64,000 bases of DNA from Bacillus taeanensis (GTDB lineage Bacteria > Bacillota > Bacilli > Bacillales > UBA6769): contig NZ_QOCW01000002.1 in the NCBI RefSeq assembly GCF_003318295.1, forward strand, positions 62,001 to 126,000, read 5' to 3'. Every line of letters begins with the position of its first letter. The stretch's first letter is position 1. The position numbers were made by a program, and so were the translations under genes. The notes under the pieces were generated by a model, which saw only the letters and a list, made by a program, of their open reading frames with translations, was not told the DNA's origin and did no database searches. Shown here piece after piece: positions 25,763-35,018 of this stretch.

Positions 25763-26900
25763 GCGTCCCGACGGTCAAATCGGAATTCGCAATCACGTTC
25801 TTATCTTACCGACAATTACATGCGCCACGCAGACAGCACAGCGCATTACAGAACTAGTAGATGGAACTGTTACATTTATTCATCAGCATGGCTGTGCTCA
25901 AGTTGGAATTGATTATGATCAAACATTTAATACGTATGTAGGAATGGGTAAAAATCCTAATGTTTACGGTGTTGTTGTCCTTGGTCTAGGCTGTGAAACT
26001 CACCAAGCAAGAAGCGTGGCGGGAGAGCTTCGCAAAACAGGAAAACCGGTGGAAGTTGTGTCAATTCAAGATCACGGCGGCACGCTCCACGCTATTGCAG
26101 AAGGGGCAAAAATTGCTGCGAACATGGTACAGGAGGCATCTGCACAAATGCGTGTTCCGTTTGATTTTAGTGAATTAATTATTGGAACAGAGTGCGGCGG
26201 TTCAGATGCGTGCTCTGGTCTTTCCGCAAATCCTGCTGTTGGTGCAGTGAGTGATATGATTGTTGATCGGGGCGGAACGGCGATATTAGCAGAAACTACT
26301 GAACTAATCGGGGCAGAGCATTTACTCGCAGATCGTGCTGCCAATGACCATGTTTCACAACGTGTGTATGAAGTGATTTCCGCTATGGAAAACCGAGCGA
26401 TACAAATGGGCGTTGATATTCGCACGGGAAACCCAAGTCCGGGAAACATTAAAGGAGGATTAAGTTCCTTAGAAGAGAAATCACTTGGTGCCGCAACAAA
26501 AGCTGGCACAAGAACGCTTCAAGAGCTTGTCAATTATGCGGAATCACCAACAAAAAAAGGACTTGTTTGGATGGATACACCAGGTCATGATATTGAACAG
26601 TTAACAGGAATGGTTGCCGGAGGAGCACAAATTGTTCTCTTTACGAGCGGCCGTGGTACACCAACAGGTTCACCAATTGCCCCGGTTATTAAAATATCAA
26701 CAAATACAGGGATGTTTGAACAGATGTCAGAAAATATGGATTTAAACGCTGGCACAATTATCGAAGGCAAAGAAACGGTTGAAGAAGTTGGAACACGTAT
26801 TTTAGATGAAATTGCTCTCGTTTCCTCTGGAAAGAAAACAAAATCTGAAATTTTAAAACAGCATGATTTTGGTATTTGGAGAATTGGACCGACATTTTAA
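25725..26900 (+). CDS. Altronate/galactarate dehydratase large subunit (UxaA C-terminal)
   Basis: I choose TTG 25725 because GGGGTGAT (25713-25720) sits at ideal distance; ATG 25731 is the alternative. The 391-residue protein has UxaA/GarD catalytic motifs: RRPDGQIGIRNHVLI, QHGCAQVGIDYDQT, GTECGGSDACSGLSANPAVG and GRGTPTGSPIAPVIKI. It is an Fe-dependent dehydratase of hexonates or hexarates giving 2-keto-3-deoxy acids. It is the second type of sugar-acid dehydratase in the island. Confidence 0.88.
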   Translation: MAMNNTHQLMGYRRPDGQIGIRNHVLILPTITCATQTAQRITELVDGTVTFIHQHGCAQVGIDYDQTFNTYVGMGKNPNVYGVVVLGLGCETHQARSVAGELRKTGKPVEVVSIQDHGGTLHAIAEGAKIAANMVQEASAQMRVPFDFSELIIGTECGGSDACSGLSANPAVGAVSDMIVDRGGTAILAETTELIGAEHLLADRAANDHVSQRVYEVISAMENRAIQMGVDIRTGNPSPGNIKGGLSSLEEKSLGAATKAGTRTLQELVNYAESPTKKGLVWMDTPGHDIEQLTGMVAGGAQIVLFTSGRGTPTGSPIAPVIKISTNTGMFEQMSENMDLNAGTIIEGKETVEEVGTRILDEIALVSSGKKTKSEILKQHDFGIWRIGPTF

Positions 26901-26977
26901 AAACAAAAGCGACCATTTATGCCTTGCCTATGTTTTCAAATTACTCTATGAACCTCTTAATATGAAAGGATGTATAA

Positions 26978-28441
26978 ATGATGACAGTAGAAACGTCAGT
27001 AAAAACATATCAAAATTATATTAACGGCGAGTGGATGAGTGCTTCTTCAGAAGGAACGTTAAAAAGTATTAGTCCCGCCAATAAAAATGAAATAATTGGT
27101 TATTTTCAAAGTTCTTCAAAAGAAGACGTAGATTGTGCTGTCCAATCAGCCAAGGAAGCAAAGAAAACTTGGCGCAAACTTTCAGGAACAGACCGTGGTA
27201 ATTATTTATATAAAGCTGCTGATCTTTTAGAAAGTCGTGTTGATGAAATTGCGGAAACAATGACGCGAGAAATGGGAAAAACACTTCCAGAAGCAAAAGG
27301 TGAAACGATGCGCGGTGTTGCGATTCTTCGCTATTATGCTGGAGAAGGAATGCGCAGTGTCGGCGATGTAATTCCAGCATCTGACAGTGAAGCGTTTATG
27401 TATACAACACGCGTTCCAGTAGGAGTGGTTGGTGTAATCACACCTTGGAATTTCCCTGTTGCGATTCCAATTTGGAAAATGGCACCAGCTCTCATTTACG
27501 GTAATACAGTTGTACTTAAACCAGCACAAGAAACGGCGATTACAACAACTAAAATAGTGGAATGCTTCCATGAGGCAGGATTTCCGCAAGGCGTGGTAAA
27601 TTTAGTGAATGGCCGTGGTTCTGTTGTTGGTCAAAGCCTTATTAATCATCCGTCAATCAATGCTCTTACATTTACAGGTTCCAATACAATCGGTAAGCAA
27701 GTAGCTGAGGGTGCACTAGCACGCGGAGCAAAATATCAGCTTGAGATGGGCGGTAAAAATCCAATTATCATTGCAAATGATGCAGACGTTGACTTTGCAG
27801 TAGAAGCAACGATTAGCGGCGGCCTTCGTTCAACTGGTCAAAAATGTACGGCAACAAGTCGTGTGATTGTTCAAGCGGGTATTTATGAGAAGTTTAAAGC
27901 AAAATTAATAGAAGAAGTTAAAAAGATTAAAGTTGGAAATGGACTCAATAGCGATACATGGATGGGGCCATGTGTGAGTGAAGGCCAATTAAACACAGTT
28001 CTTTCTTATATTGAAAAAGGAAAACAAGAAGGAGCCGTTCTTCTTCATGGTGGTAAACGTGCTGAAGGATTAGAGGATGGTTTTTATGTAGAGCCGACAA
28101 TCTTTGAGAACGTACAATCTAAAATGACAATTGGTCAGGAAGAAATTTTTGGTCCAGTACTGGCATTAATAAAAGTAGAAACATTAGAAGAAGCATTTCA
28201 TCTTGCTAATGATAGTGAGTTTGGATTAAGCGCCTCGATTTACACGCAAAATATCGGTAGTATGATGGACTTTATTGACGAAGTAGAAGCGGGGCTTGTG
28301 CGTGTAAATGCTGAAACAGCTGGTGTTGAGCTGCAGGCACCGTTTGGCGGTATGAAAAATTCAAGCTCTCATTCTCGTGAGCAGGGTCAAGCCGCGAAAG
28401 AGTTTTTTACATCAACGAAAACAGTGTTTATTAAACGATAA
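26978..28441 (+). CDS. Aldehyde dehydrogenase (probably 2,5-dioxovalerate/alpha-ketoglutarate semialdehyde type)
   Basis: The 487-residue ALDH-superfamily enzyme has [17 protein letters not shown], the catalytic glutamate in LEMGGKNP and the catalytic cysteine in GQKCTATSR. With the dehydratases and DHDPS-family enzyme it fits the last step of an oxidative sugar-acid route ending in 2-oxoglutarate. That specificity is an inference from neighbours. It is last in the operon and followed by a strong terminator. Confidence 0.85.
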   Translation: MMTVETSVKTYQNYINGEWMSASSEGTLKSISPANKNEIIGYFQSSSKEDVDCAVQSAKEAKKTWRKLSGTDRGNYLYKAADLLESRVDEIAETMTREMGKTLPEAKGETMRGVAILRYYAGEGMRSVGDVIPASDSEAFMYTTRVPVGVVGVITPWNFPVAIPIWKMAPALIYGNTVVLKPAQETAITTTKIVECFHEAGFPQGVVNLVNGRGSVVGQSLINHPSINALTFTGSNTIGKQVAEGALARGAKYQLEMGGKNPIIIANDADVDFAVEATISGGLRSTGQKCTATSRVIVQAGIYEKFKAKLIEEVKKIKVGNGLNSDTWMGPCVSEGQLNTVLSYIEKGKQEGAVLLHGGKRAEGLEDGFYVEPTIFENVQSKMTIGQEEIFGPVLALIKVETLEEAFHLANDSEFGLSASIYTQNIGSMMDFIDEVEAGLVRVNAETAGVELQAPFGGMKNSSSHSREQGQAAKEFFTSTKTVFIKR

Positions 28442-28448
28442 CAGCAGG

Positions 28449-28486
28449 AAAGGGAGGTTAACCGTATACGGTCAACCTCCCTTTTT
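28449..28486. terminator. Rho-independent terminator
   Basis: AAAGGGAGGTT-A-ACCG pairs with CGGT-C-AACCTCCCTTT and ends in TTTTT; closes the sugar-acid island. Confidence 0.92.
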
Positions 28487-28531
28487 AGTAGATTGAAAGT
28501 GATAGAAAGGTTTGAGTTATGAACTCATTGT

Positions 28532-29023
28532 TTATCCATATTTAATAATCTTTCCATAGTCCTGCTGATATCTCATAAACAGCATAATAAAGAAGTCTAT
28601 TAAAACAGCGCGGAAAAAATCATACACTTCATTTGTTCGATAATACTTTATTAAATACCTTCCTTTATTAATATCAGCTATTTTTATTAGATGAAGCAAG
28701 GTGCCTTCTTTATCTTCGTGAACTCCAAATTCATAGTCTTCACCTTTAAAAGTGCATTCCATGTGCATATAATCGCTTCGATTACTGCCAATATCGATGT
28801 ATTCAATCGTAAGTTTTTCTAAAAATTCAATCGGATTTACCAAATGTTCTTTAAATAAATAGACAATTTCACTGCTTTCTTCATTACTTCTAATATTATT
28901 CCACCATTCATGTTGTTCTTGCTTTAAAACCTTTAACCTAGATTTCCACAATTGATTTAACCAGCCTTTACCGTTTCCATTGATATAGTCACTCACTTCT
29001 GAAAGAGAATGAAAACAACTCAT
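28532..29023 (-). CDS. Hypothetical 163-residue protein
   Basis: The SD AGGGGGAA on the minus strand (about 29029-29036) selects ATG 29023 over an upstream ATG at 29059. The protein is soluble, rich in aromatic and charged residues (SEVSDYINGNGKGWLNQLWK, then HEWWNNI), with a hydrophobic helix near the C-terminus (AVLIDFFIMLFM). No family recognised. It opens a run of minus-strand genes after the island. Confidence 0.65.
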   Translation of the reverse strand: MSCFHSLSEVSDYINGNGKGWLNQLWKSRLKVLKQEQHEWWNNIRSNEESSEIVYLFKEHLVNPIEFLEKLTIEYIDIGSNRSDYMHMECTFKGEDYEFGVHEDKEGTLLHLIKIADINKGRYLIKYYRTNEVYDFFRAVLIDFFIMLFMRYQQDYGKIIKYG

Positions 29024-29150
29024 TGGAATTCCCCCTATAAAAGGATTTTGGATGTTCAATTGTCTGTGCGGTTCCCAGTATTTTTATAGGTTAATAGTTA
29101 TATTATTAGGTCTATCTATTATTTCTCTTCCTTTACACATATTTCCTTTT

Positions 29151-29444
29151 CTAATAGAAAGCTTTCTTTTTCTTTTGATCAGAAATGTTTGGAGAATTAA
29201 TGGAAAGTTGATCAAATAAAAAGCATAGTCTGCCGTCTAACACAAAGTTATAAATTTCTGAAACAGGAATGCCTGTCCTATTGCTTAATTGAGATATGTT
29301 ACTGTTTTGGTTAGGTGGGGTCTCCAAAAAGCAAACACACTTATTAAAAACTTCTTCTGTTTGTATAAGACAGTTAGAGCAGCATTTCAACTTTTCAATA
29401 AGTATTAGCTTTCCACAGTAGACACAGTTTGATAACTGATTCAT
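29151..29444 (-). CDS. Orphan YvyF-like (flagellar-operon zinc-ribbon type) protein
   Basis: The 97-residue protein begins with two CxxC pairs (NCVYCGKL and CCSNC), followed by a helix-turn-helix-like part (SQLSNRTGIPVSEIYNFVLDGRL). This order matches YvyF (TIGR03826), a protein normally found with flgM/flgN. Here it is shorter than the usual 130-140 residues, lacking the second zinc ribbon, and no flagellar gene is near. A weak SD (AGGTG) precedes the ATG. Confidence 0.6.
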   Translation of the reverse strand: MNQLSNCVYCGKLILIEKLKCCSNCLIQTEEVFNKCVCFLETPPNQNSNISQLSNRTGIPVSEIYNFVLDGRLCFLFDQLSINSPNISDQKKKKAFY

Positions 29445-29973
29445 GATTAAACACCTACTATATATAGAAGAATCCTAGCTTAGGTTTGCATTTATACTTT
29501 AAAATTATAATGAAATTTGATAAAAAGTGGAAGGGGATCAACTAGAAAATATCTCTATGAATAAATAATGGGATGACCTGTCCAGAACTCTTCAATAAGA
29601 GGACTAATTAGAGGTTTCGCTTTCCACTTTCATATCAAAATATGTCTAAAGAAGATGCTTCTATGAGTTTGTTATTCGTTTTCAAGAAAAGAAAACAGCA
29701 TTATGTAGTATGGGTCAATTGCAAATGAGGAGAAAATTAGAGAAAGGATCATCAGGCCATTTCGAGATTAAATGAAGTGAGGGATTGATAGAATAAATCT
29801 TATTATTTGGAGTGTTGGGATTTACACTTTTCTCTCCACAATGATTTATGAATGATTTATGCTGTTCGAGTTTTTTACGGCGGAAATAAGTTTGGTGGAG
29901 CAATGATTACCTTAATAGCACTACTTAGTATTATTTGTCCCTATTTAATGTTTAAAGAGAATGTTATCTTTCT
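29445..29973. other. Intergenic region with a frameshifted small membrane ORF remnant
   Basis: About 530 nt without a convincing intact gene. At 29840-29861 the 11-mer AATGATTTATG is repeated in tandem. With one copy removed, a frame from about 29790 would read through LIIWSVGIYTFLSTMIYAVR and on past 29970. No start codon with an SD was found, so this is more likely a decayed small membrane-protein gene than a functional one. Confidence 0.4.
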
Positions 29974-30022
29974 AAATAATATAAAAAAGACTCCAATTAC
30001 GGAGTCTTTTTTTATATTATTT
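29974..30022. terminator. Rho-independent terminator (downstream of cspA)
   Basis: AAATAATATAAAAAAGACTCC pairs with GGAGTCTTTTTTTATATTATTT; it acts on the minus-strand cold-shock gene. Confidence 0.92.
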
Positions 30023-30218
30023 ACTTTTGAACGTTAGCAGCTTGAGGGCCGCGAGCACCTTCAACGATTTCAAAAGAAACTGATTGTCCTTCGTCTAAGC
30101 TTTTGAAGCCTTCGCCTTGAATTGCAGAGAAGTGTACGAATACATCGTCATTGCCTTCAACTTCGATAAAACCGAAACCTTTTTCTGCGTTAAACCATTT
30201 TACTTTACCTTGTAACAT
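30021..30218 (-). CDS. Cold-shock protein (CspA/CspB family)
   Basis: A 65-residue OB-fold RNA chaperone with RNP1 (KGFGFI) and RNP2 (DVFVHF) and the usual [10 protein letters not shown] start. The strong SD AGGAGGAACAATT marks ATG 30218; the longer upstream frame is not used. A leader region of about 180 nt separates it from the next gene upstream, as expected for cold-shock mRNAs. It prevents RNA structure at low temperature. Confidence 0.95.
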   Translation of the reverse strand: MLQGKVKWFNAEKGFGFIEVEGNDDVFVHFSAIQGEGFKSLDEGQSVSFEIVEGARGPQAANVQK

Positions 30219-30402
30219 AATTGTTCCTCCTGCTGTGCGGGTTTCCACACAAATGTATTATTATCTCTGCTCTACATAATCCTTCAAGACGAAAAACGTT
30301 TGTAAACATTTCTTCTATCAAATTTATAACGAACAAAAAATAACTTTCTTCATCATATCAACCTTTTACAAAAATAGCAAGTTTTTTTAGTATCTTTCTC
30401 TT

Positions 30403-30600
30403 TTATTTTTCTAATATTTCTTTTACTCTTCCAATTTGACCATCCTGCAGTCTTACTTTTATCCCATGAGGATGGAAGCTCGATTTTGTTAGGATATCTT
30501 TAACAATTCCCTTTGTTAATGTTCCTGTTTTTTGATCTTTTTTCAAGACAATCTTTACAGACGTACCTTGAGAGAGGTCATTGCGCTGTTGTCCGTTCAT
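30403..30600 (-). CDS. ywbE: YwbE family protein
   Basis: The 65-residue protein matches the YwbE/DUF2196 family over its full length (MNGQQRNDLSQGTSVKIVLKK, then FHPHGIKVRLQDGQIGRV). It is a small basic protein, probably of nucleic-acid-binding SH3/KOW-like fold; biological role unknown. AAAAAGGAG precedes ATG 30600. Confidence 0.88.
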   Translation of the reverse strand: MNGQQRNDLSQGTSVKIVLKKDQKTGTLTKGIVKDILTKSSFHPHGIKVRLQDGQIGRVKEILEK

Positions 30601-30758
30601 GTGAATAAAACTCCTTTTTGTTTTAGATAATGTTTATTATAGTATGAAACATAACACAATTCATCTCTCATCATTTCTTTTTATATTGTGTGCTTTAGTA
30701 AAAAAGTATAAGATGGACGATAGACATAAAAATAGTAAGTAGAAAAGGTGTGACATAT

Positions 30759-32060
30759 TTGCAAGATTTTTTGAAATTAGGTATTCGACCTCAAATAAGT
30801 AAAAAATTAAGTGAGAATGGTATTATTGAACCTTCACCAATCCAAGAAAAAACCATTCCGGTGCTGTTAACAGGAAAAGATGTAATTGCGAAAGCTCAAA
30901 CCGGAACGGGTAAGACATTAGCATTTACACTGCCAATACTTGAAAAAATAGATTTAGCTAAACCGCATATTCAAGCTCTTATCATTACACCAACCCGAGA
31001 ATTAGCACTGCAGGTAACAGCGGAAGTAAAGAAGATGATTCCTGAGGAAGAAGAGATAAATGTGCTTGCTGTATACGGCGGGCAAGATGTGGAACAGCAG
31101 TTAAGAAAATTAAAGCGTACTATTCATATTGTAATTGGCACGCCAGGAAGGCTGTTAGATCACATACGAAGAGAAACAATCTCCTTCTCTGATGTTTCAG
31201 TGCTTGTCCTTGATGAAGCCGATCAAATGCTTCATATCGGCTTTTTAGGTGAAGTAGAAAAAATTATGAGAGAAACACCAGACTCAAGACAGACAATGTT
31301 ATTTTCCGCGACAATTCCTTCAGAAGTGCGTTCGTTATCAAGACGTTTTATGAAGGAACCCGTTGATATACGTATTAAAGATAAAGAGGTAACGGTTAAG
31401 GAGATTAGCCAACTTGTGGTGGAAACAACTGATCGAGCGAAACAAGACACACTATGCTTCCTGATTGATGAATATCGTCCATTTCTTGCGATTATTTTTT
31501 GTCGGACGAAGCGAAGAGCAGCTAAGCTGAATGAAGGATTAAAAGAAAGAGGATATCTTTCAGATGAACTTCATGGTGACTTATCACAGGCAAAGCGAGA
31601 AGCAGTTATGAAAAAATTTCGTGAGTGTAAAATTCAGCTTTTAGTCGCAACAGATGTAGCAGCACGAGGACTTGATGTAGAAGGAGTCACACATGTGTTT
31701 AACTATGATATTCCACATGATGCAGAAAGTTATATTCACCGAATTGGCAGAACGGGAAGAGCGGGAGAAGAAGGCTTAGCGGTAACGCTCGCTGCATCGA
31801 AAGATCGTGTGCATGTAACAAATATTGAAAAAGAGATTTCTTTAACAATTGAAAAGAAATCTGTTGAGCTCTCTCGTTCTAGTCATCCAAATTCTTCTAG
31901 TCAAAAGATAAAGCAGTACAAACAAAACAGCAGAACGTCCTCTAAGGAAAATGGAAGTGAACAAAAATCTTCTAGAACTAACAAAAAAACTTCCTCAACG
32001 CGTAATAGGAATAAAAATAACAGTAATTCAAAATCTAATTCTCGAAATAAAAGATCATAA
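30759..32060 (+). CDS. DEAD-box ATP-dependent RNA helicase
   Basis: AAAAGGTG (30743-30750) supports TTG 30759 as the start (433 residues) rather than the GTG at 30750. All helicase motifs are present: Q-motif ([10 protein letters not shown]), [50 protein letters not shown] and [10 protein letters not shown]. The C-terminal 75 residues are a low-complexity Ser/Asn/Lys/Arg tail, typical of RNA-contacting tails. Next to cspA and ywbE this suggests an RNA-structure role in cold or stress. Confidence 0.92.
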   Translation: MQDFLKLGIRPQISKKLSENGIIEPSPIQEKTIPVLLTGKDVIAKAQTGTGKTLAFTLPILEKIDLAKPHIQALIITPTRELALQVTAEVKKMIPEEEEINVLAVYGGQDVEQQLRKLKRTIHIVIGTPGRLLDHIRRETISFSDVSVLVLDEADQMLHIGFLGEVEKIMRETPDSRQTMLFSATIPSEVRSLSRRFMKEPVDIRIKDKEVTVKEISQLVVETTDRAKQDTLCFLIDEYRPFLAIIFCRTKRRAAKLNEGLKERGYLSDELHGDLSQAKREAVMKKFRECKIQLLVATDVAARGLDVEGVTHVFNYDIPHDAESYIHRIGRTGRAGEEGLAVTLAASKDRVHVTNIEKEISLTIEKKSVELSRSSHPNSSSQKIKQYKQNSRTSSKENGSEQKSSRTNKKTSSTRNRNKNNSNSKSNSRNKRS

Positions 32061-32075
32061 CTAATAGAACTAATA

Positions 32076-32116
32076 AAAGAGACGTTTTTTTGTTTTTTGA
32101 AAAAACGTCTCTTTCC
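32076..32116. terminator. Rho-independent terminator
   Basis: AAAGAGACGTTTTTT pairs with AAAAACGTCTCTTT between convergent genes. Confidence 0.88.
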
Positions 32117-32135
32117 TAGTATTAAATGTATATAG

Positions 32136-32465
32136 TTACGATACAAGCTTTTCACATTCATCTGCACACTTTCGACATGACTCTGCACATTTTTGACAGT
32201 GGTCATGATTGTGTTTCTTACATTCATCTGCGCATTTTTTACAAGCTTCTATACAAAGATTAGCAGTTTCTTTTATAAACGGACTGTTTCGTGAAAGAGA
32301 TTGTTCTAAGAAAGAGCAAATATCAGCACATTCGCGGTCAAGTCTAATACATTCCGACATTGATTTCACATTTTCCTCGTTTAAACATTCATCATAACAA
32401 TGATTACAAGCTTCCATACATTCATGCAGTGCTTGAATGACACTGGAATATTTTTCGTGGGCCAT
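32136..32465 (-). CDS. Four-helix-bundle, Cys-rich copper-binding protein (YhjQ/Csp-like)
   Basis: A 109-residue protein with 16 cysteines spaced as CxxxC and CxxCxxxC pairs along four helices (ECMEACNHCYDEC, CIEACKKCADEC, HCQKCAESCRKCADEC). This is the pattern of YhjQ/DUF326 and bacterial cytosolic copper storage proteins. It lacks a signal peptide, so it should sequester Cu(I) in the cytosol. AGGAGGGG precedes ATG 32465. No CopA/CsoR neighbour is visible. Confidence 0.85.
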   Translation of the reverse strand: MAHEKYSSVIQALHECMEACNHCYDECLNEENVKSMSECIRLDRECADICSFLEQSLSRNSPFIKETANLCIEACKKCADECKKHNHDHCQKCAESCRKCADECEKLVS

Positions 32466-32654
32466 TGGTAATCCCCTCCTATTATTTAATTTAGTTAAGA
32501 GTTACCCAGTATCATAGTCGATAAAACATACCGCTAACAAAAAAGACTGAATTTTTATGAATATTTAAATCACTTCAATATAATTCACTGTGTTATAAAA
32601 GCAGCTTCTATGGTATCTTTTATAATTAGAGAACCTTTTATTTAGGAGGAGAAA

Positions 32655-33803
32655 ATGTTCGAAACAGCAATACCTTACGTTTCTAATGGATCCTATTTTT
32701 ACATGGTACTTACTTTTCTACTTAGTACTGGAATGATAATGAAGTTTAAACAGTTTGAAAAACATTCACTTATTCAAGAGAACAACTATAGTGAAGTGTC
32801 CCGCTTCTTAAAAAAATATGGCGGAAATCAATTATCCCATTTAATACTTTTAAAAGATAAAAAAATATATTGGGCCGAGGAGGGCAAAGTGCTAATAGCT
32901 TATAAAAAAATTGCAAATAAGTATGTTGTTTTAGGTGATCCACTCGGTCATGGCACGCATATTAAAAAGGCAATTAAGGAATTTGAAGCGCATTGTCATG
33001 AAAAAAAAGTAATCCCAGTGTTTTATCAAGTAAGCACTCGATTTCTACCAGACTACAAGGCGGCCGGCTATCGATTCTTTAAATTAGGAGAAGAGGCAAA
33101 AGTAAATCTTGATGTTTTTTCAGTTGCAGGGAAACAGGGGGCAAAATTGCGGACAAGGCGGAATAAATTTGAACGAAACGGCTATCAGTTTAACGTTCTT
33201 CACCCACCCTATTCCGAAAAACTGTTAAATGAAATGGCAGAAGTCTCAAACTCGTGGCTAGGAGACCGTAAAGAAAAAGGTTTTTCGGTAAGCTTCTTTC
33301 ATAAAAATTATGTTTCTCGTTTTCCAACGGCTGTTTTGCGATGTCCTGCGGGAAAACTAATTGCCTTTGCGACGTTACCTAGCGACTATATAAAAGAAAA
33401 AGAAACGGTTTCAATTGACCTTATGCGTCAGATTGAAGCAAGTCCTCATGGAACAATGGATGTATTATTTACCTCAATTTTCTTATGGGCTAAAGAGCAT
33501 AATTATAAGATGTGCAGCTTAGGAATGACGCCGCTAGCAAATGTAGGGGAAAGTAAGAATTCCCGTGCTCCTGAAAAAATGGCCCGGTTTATCTTTTTAC
33601 ACAGCAAGTTTGCTTATAAATTTAAAGGGTTAAAAGAATTTAAAAGCAAATTTGCACATGAGTGGGAAGAGAAATATTTAGCATATAAAAAGGCTTCTTT
33701 ATCGGTATTAATTATTCAATTAATATTACTAATTCATAACAATCTAGAATATAAAAAAATAGTGACCGATAAAGAGAGTGTAGGTAAAAGAAAAGCAAGT
33801 TAA
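32655..33803 (+). CDS. MprF C-terminal-like aminoacyl-phosphatidylglycerol synthase domain protein
   Basis: The 382-residue protein corresponds to the soluble C-terminal (DUF2156, GNAT-like) domain of phosphatidylglycerol lysyltransferase: YVVLGDPLGHGTHIKKAIKEFEAHC, then FFKLGEEAKVNLDVFS and LGMTPLANVGE. It lacks the multi-helix flippase part; only one N-terminal (about 12-30) and one C-terminal hydrophobic segment could anchor it. Lipid aminoacylation is likely but transfer to another acceptor is possible. AGGAGGAG is upstream. Confidence 0.78.
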   Translation: MFETAIPYVSNGSYFYMVLTFLLSTGMIMKFKQFEKHSLIQENNYSEVSRFLKKYGGNQLSHLILLKDKKIYWAEEGKVLIAYKKIANKYVVLGDPLGHGTHIKKAIKEFEAHCHEKKVIPVFYQVSTRFLPDYKAAGYRFFKLGEEAKVNLDVFSVAGKQGAKLRTRRNKFERNGYQFNVLHPPYSEKLLNEMAEVSNSWLGDRKEKGFSVSFFHKNYVSRFPTAVLRCPAGKLIAFATLPSDYIKEKETVSIDLMRQIEASPHGTMDVLFTSIFLWAKEHNYKMCSLGMTPLANVGESKNSRAPEKMARFIFLHSKFAYKFKGLKEFKSKFAHEWEEKYLAYKKASLSVLIIQLILLIHNNLEYKKIVTDKESVGKRKAS

Positions 33804-33826
33804 TTTCATGATTTGGTTATTGCTAG

Positions 33827-33893
33827 GAGGCAGTCAATTCCTATGGACAAAATATTTTCGATGTCCACGTGGAATGATTGTCTCTTGTTTTGT
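33827..33893 (+). terminator. Long hairpin with T-rich tail, probable terminator
   Basis: GAGGCAGTCAATTCC...GGAC pairs imperfectly with GTCC...GGAATGATTGTCTC, followed by TTGTTTTGTTT. It separates the synthase gene from the hydrogenase locus. Confidence 0.65.
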
Positions 33894-34003
33894 TTACATG
33901 AAGGTATTTTTTAAAGCATCATATTTTAAGGGGAAAATGAATATTATCCAATAAAAAGTAAGACAATTTAGGATGCGAAATCGATATAAAAAGGAAGAGC
34001 GTT

Positions 34004-34354
34004 ATGCATGAAATGGCTTTAATGCAAGATGTGATCGCAGTTGTGGAAGAGGATGCCAAAAGAATGGGTATTAAAAAGGTGAAGAAAATGGAATTGATTG
34101 TAGGCGATCTTAGTAATGTGCTCCCAGATGCACTTTTGATGGCATTTAGTATATATAAAGCGGATGGCAGTACGCTGTTAACAAATGATGCACAATTGAT
34201 TATTAGTAGAGAAAAAGCAAAAGCCCAGTGTAGCAGCTGCAAAGATACTTATGTTCCAGGTTATAAACTATCGATATGTCCAAAGTGTGAAAAGCCAAAT
34301 GGTGAATTGATAGAAGGAGAAACATTTGCGGTGTATTCCTACGAAGGGAGTTGA
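34004..34354 (+). CDS. hypA: Hydrogenase nickel-insertion protein HypA
   Basis: The 116-residue protein starts MHEMAL, giving the N-terminal nickel site with His2, and carries the structural zinc site CSSC...CPKC near the C-terminus. It delivers nickel to the large subunit together with HypB. It opens the hyp operon, with AAGGAAGAG upstream and only 4 nt before hypB. Confidence 0.93.
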   Translation: MHEMALMQDVIAVVEEDAKRMGIKKVKKMELIVGDLSNVLPDALLMAFSIYKADGSTLLTNDAQLIISREKAKAQCSSCKDTYVPGYKLSICPKCEKPNGELIEGETFAVYSYEGS

Positions 34355-34358
34355 ATGG

Positions 34359-35018
34359 ATGAAACGAACGTTAAATAAAGACGTGTTGTCTGATAACAAC
34401 CAATCTGCTGCATTTAATAGAGAGACATTTAAAAAAAGTAACACACTTGTTATTAATTTGATGAGTTCACCTGGTGCGGGGAAGACGACATTGCTTGAGA
34501 AGACGGTGAAGATGTTATCAAAACATTATCGAATTGCTGTCATTGAAGGTGATCTCGCTACTGAAAATGATGCTGAGCGTATTCGTGCTTGCGGTGCAAA
34601 AGCAGAACAAATTAATACAAACGGTGGTTGTCATCTTGATGCACGAATGATTGCTAAAGTCTTGCCTAAATTTCAGATTAATGATATTGATATTTTATTT
34701 ATTGAAAATGTGGGTAATCTTGTTTGTCCATCCGGTTATGATCTTGGACAGCAGCATAAAGTAGCATTATTAAGCATCCCAGAAGGAAATGATAAAATTC
34801 CGAAATACCCTGTCATGTTCCGACGTACAGAACTAGCTCTTTTAAATAAAGTCGATTTACTTCCATATATTGATTTTAATGTAGAAACGGCTGAAGCAGA
34901 CTTAAAAGCGATCAATCCTAACTCGCGGCTTGTAAAGGTTTCTGCTCATACAGGAGAAGGAATGCAGGAATGGTTCAATTGGATAAAAGGTGCCTATCAA
35001 GCATGGATAAAGCATTAA
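34359..35018 (+). CDS. hypB: Hydrogenase nickel-incorporation GTPase HypB
   Basis: GAAGGGAG (34343-34350) selects ATG 34359, giving 219 residues. It is a SIMIBI-class GTPase with P-loop SSPGAGKTT (Lys42), the metal-site region CGAKAEQINTNGGCHLD at the dimer interface and the NKVDLLP specificity motif. It lacks the His-rich N-terminal store seen in some species. Its end overlaps hypF by 16 nt. Confidence 0.94.
   Translation: MKRTLNKDVLSDNNQSAAFNRETFKKSNTLVINLMSSPGAGKTTLLEKTVKMLSKHYRIAVIEGDLATENDAERIRACGAKAEQINTNGGCHLDARMIAKVLPKFQINDIDILFIENVGNLVCPSGYDLGQQHKVALLSIPEGNDKIPKYPVMFRRTELALLNKVDLLPYIDFNVETAEADLKAINPNSRLVKVSAHTGEGMQEWFNWIKGAYQAWIKH

Noticed and set aside
26072-26509. 145-codon minus-strand ORF inside the UxaA large-subunit gene
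   Set aside because: Shadow of the coding strand; Ser/Ala/Pro-rich composition is the usual reverse-frame artefact.
27069-27589. Minus-strand ORFs of 103 and 120 codons in the aldehyde dehydrogenase gene
   Set aside because: Reverse-frame shadows of conserved ALDH motifs.
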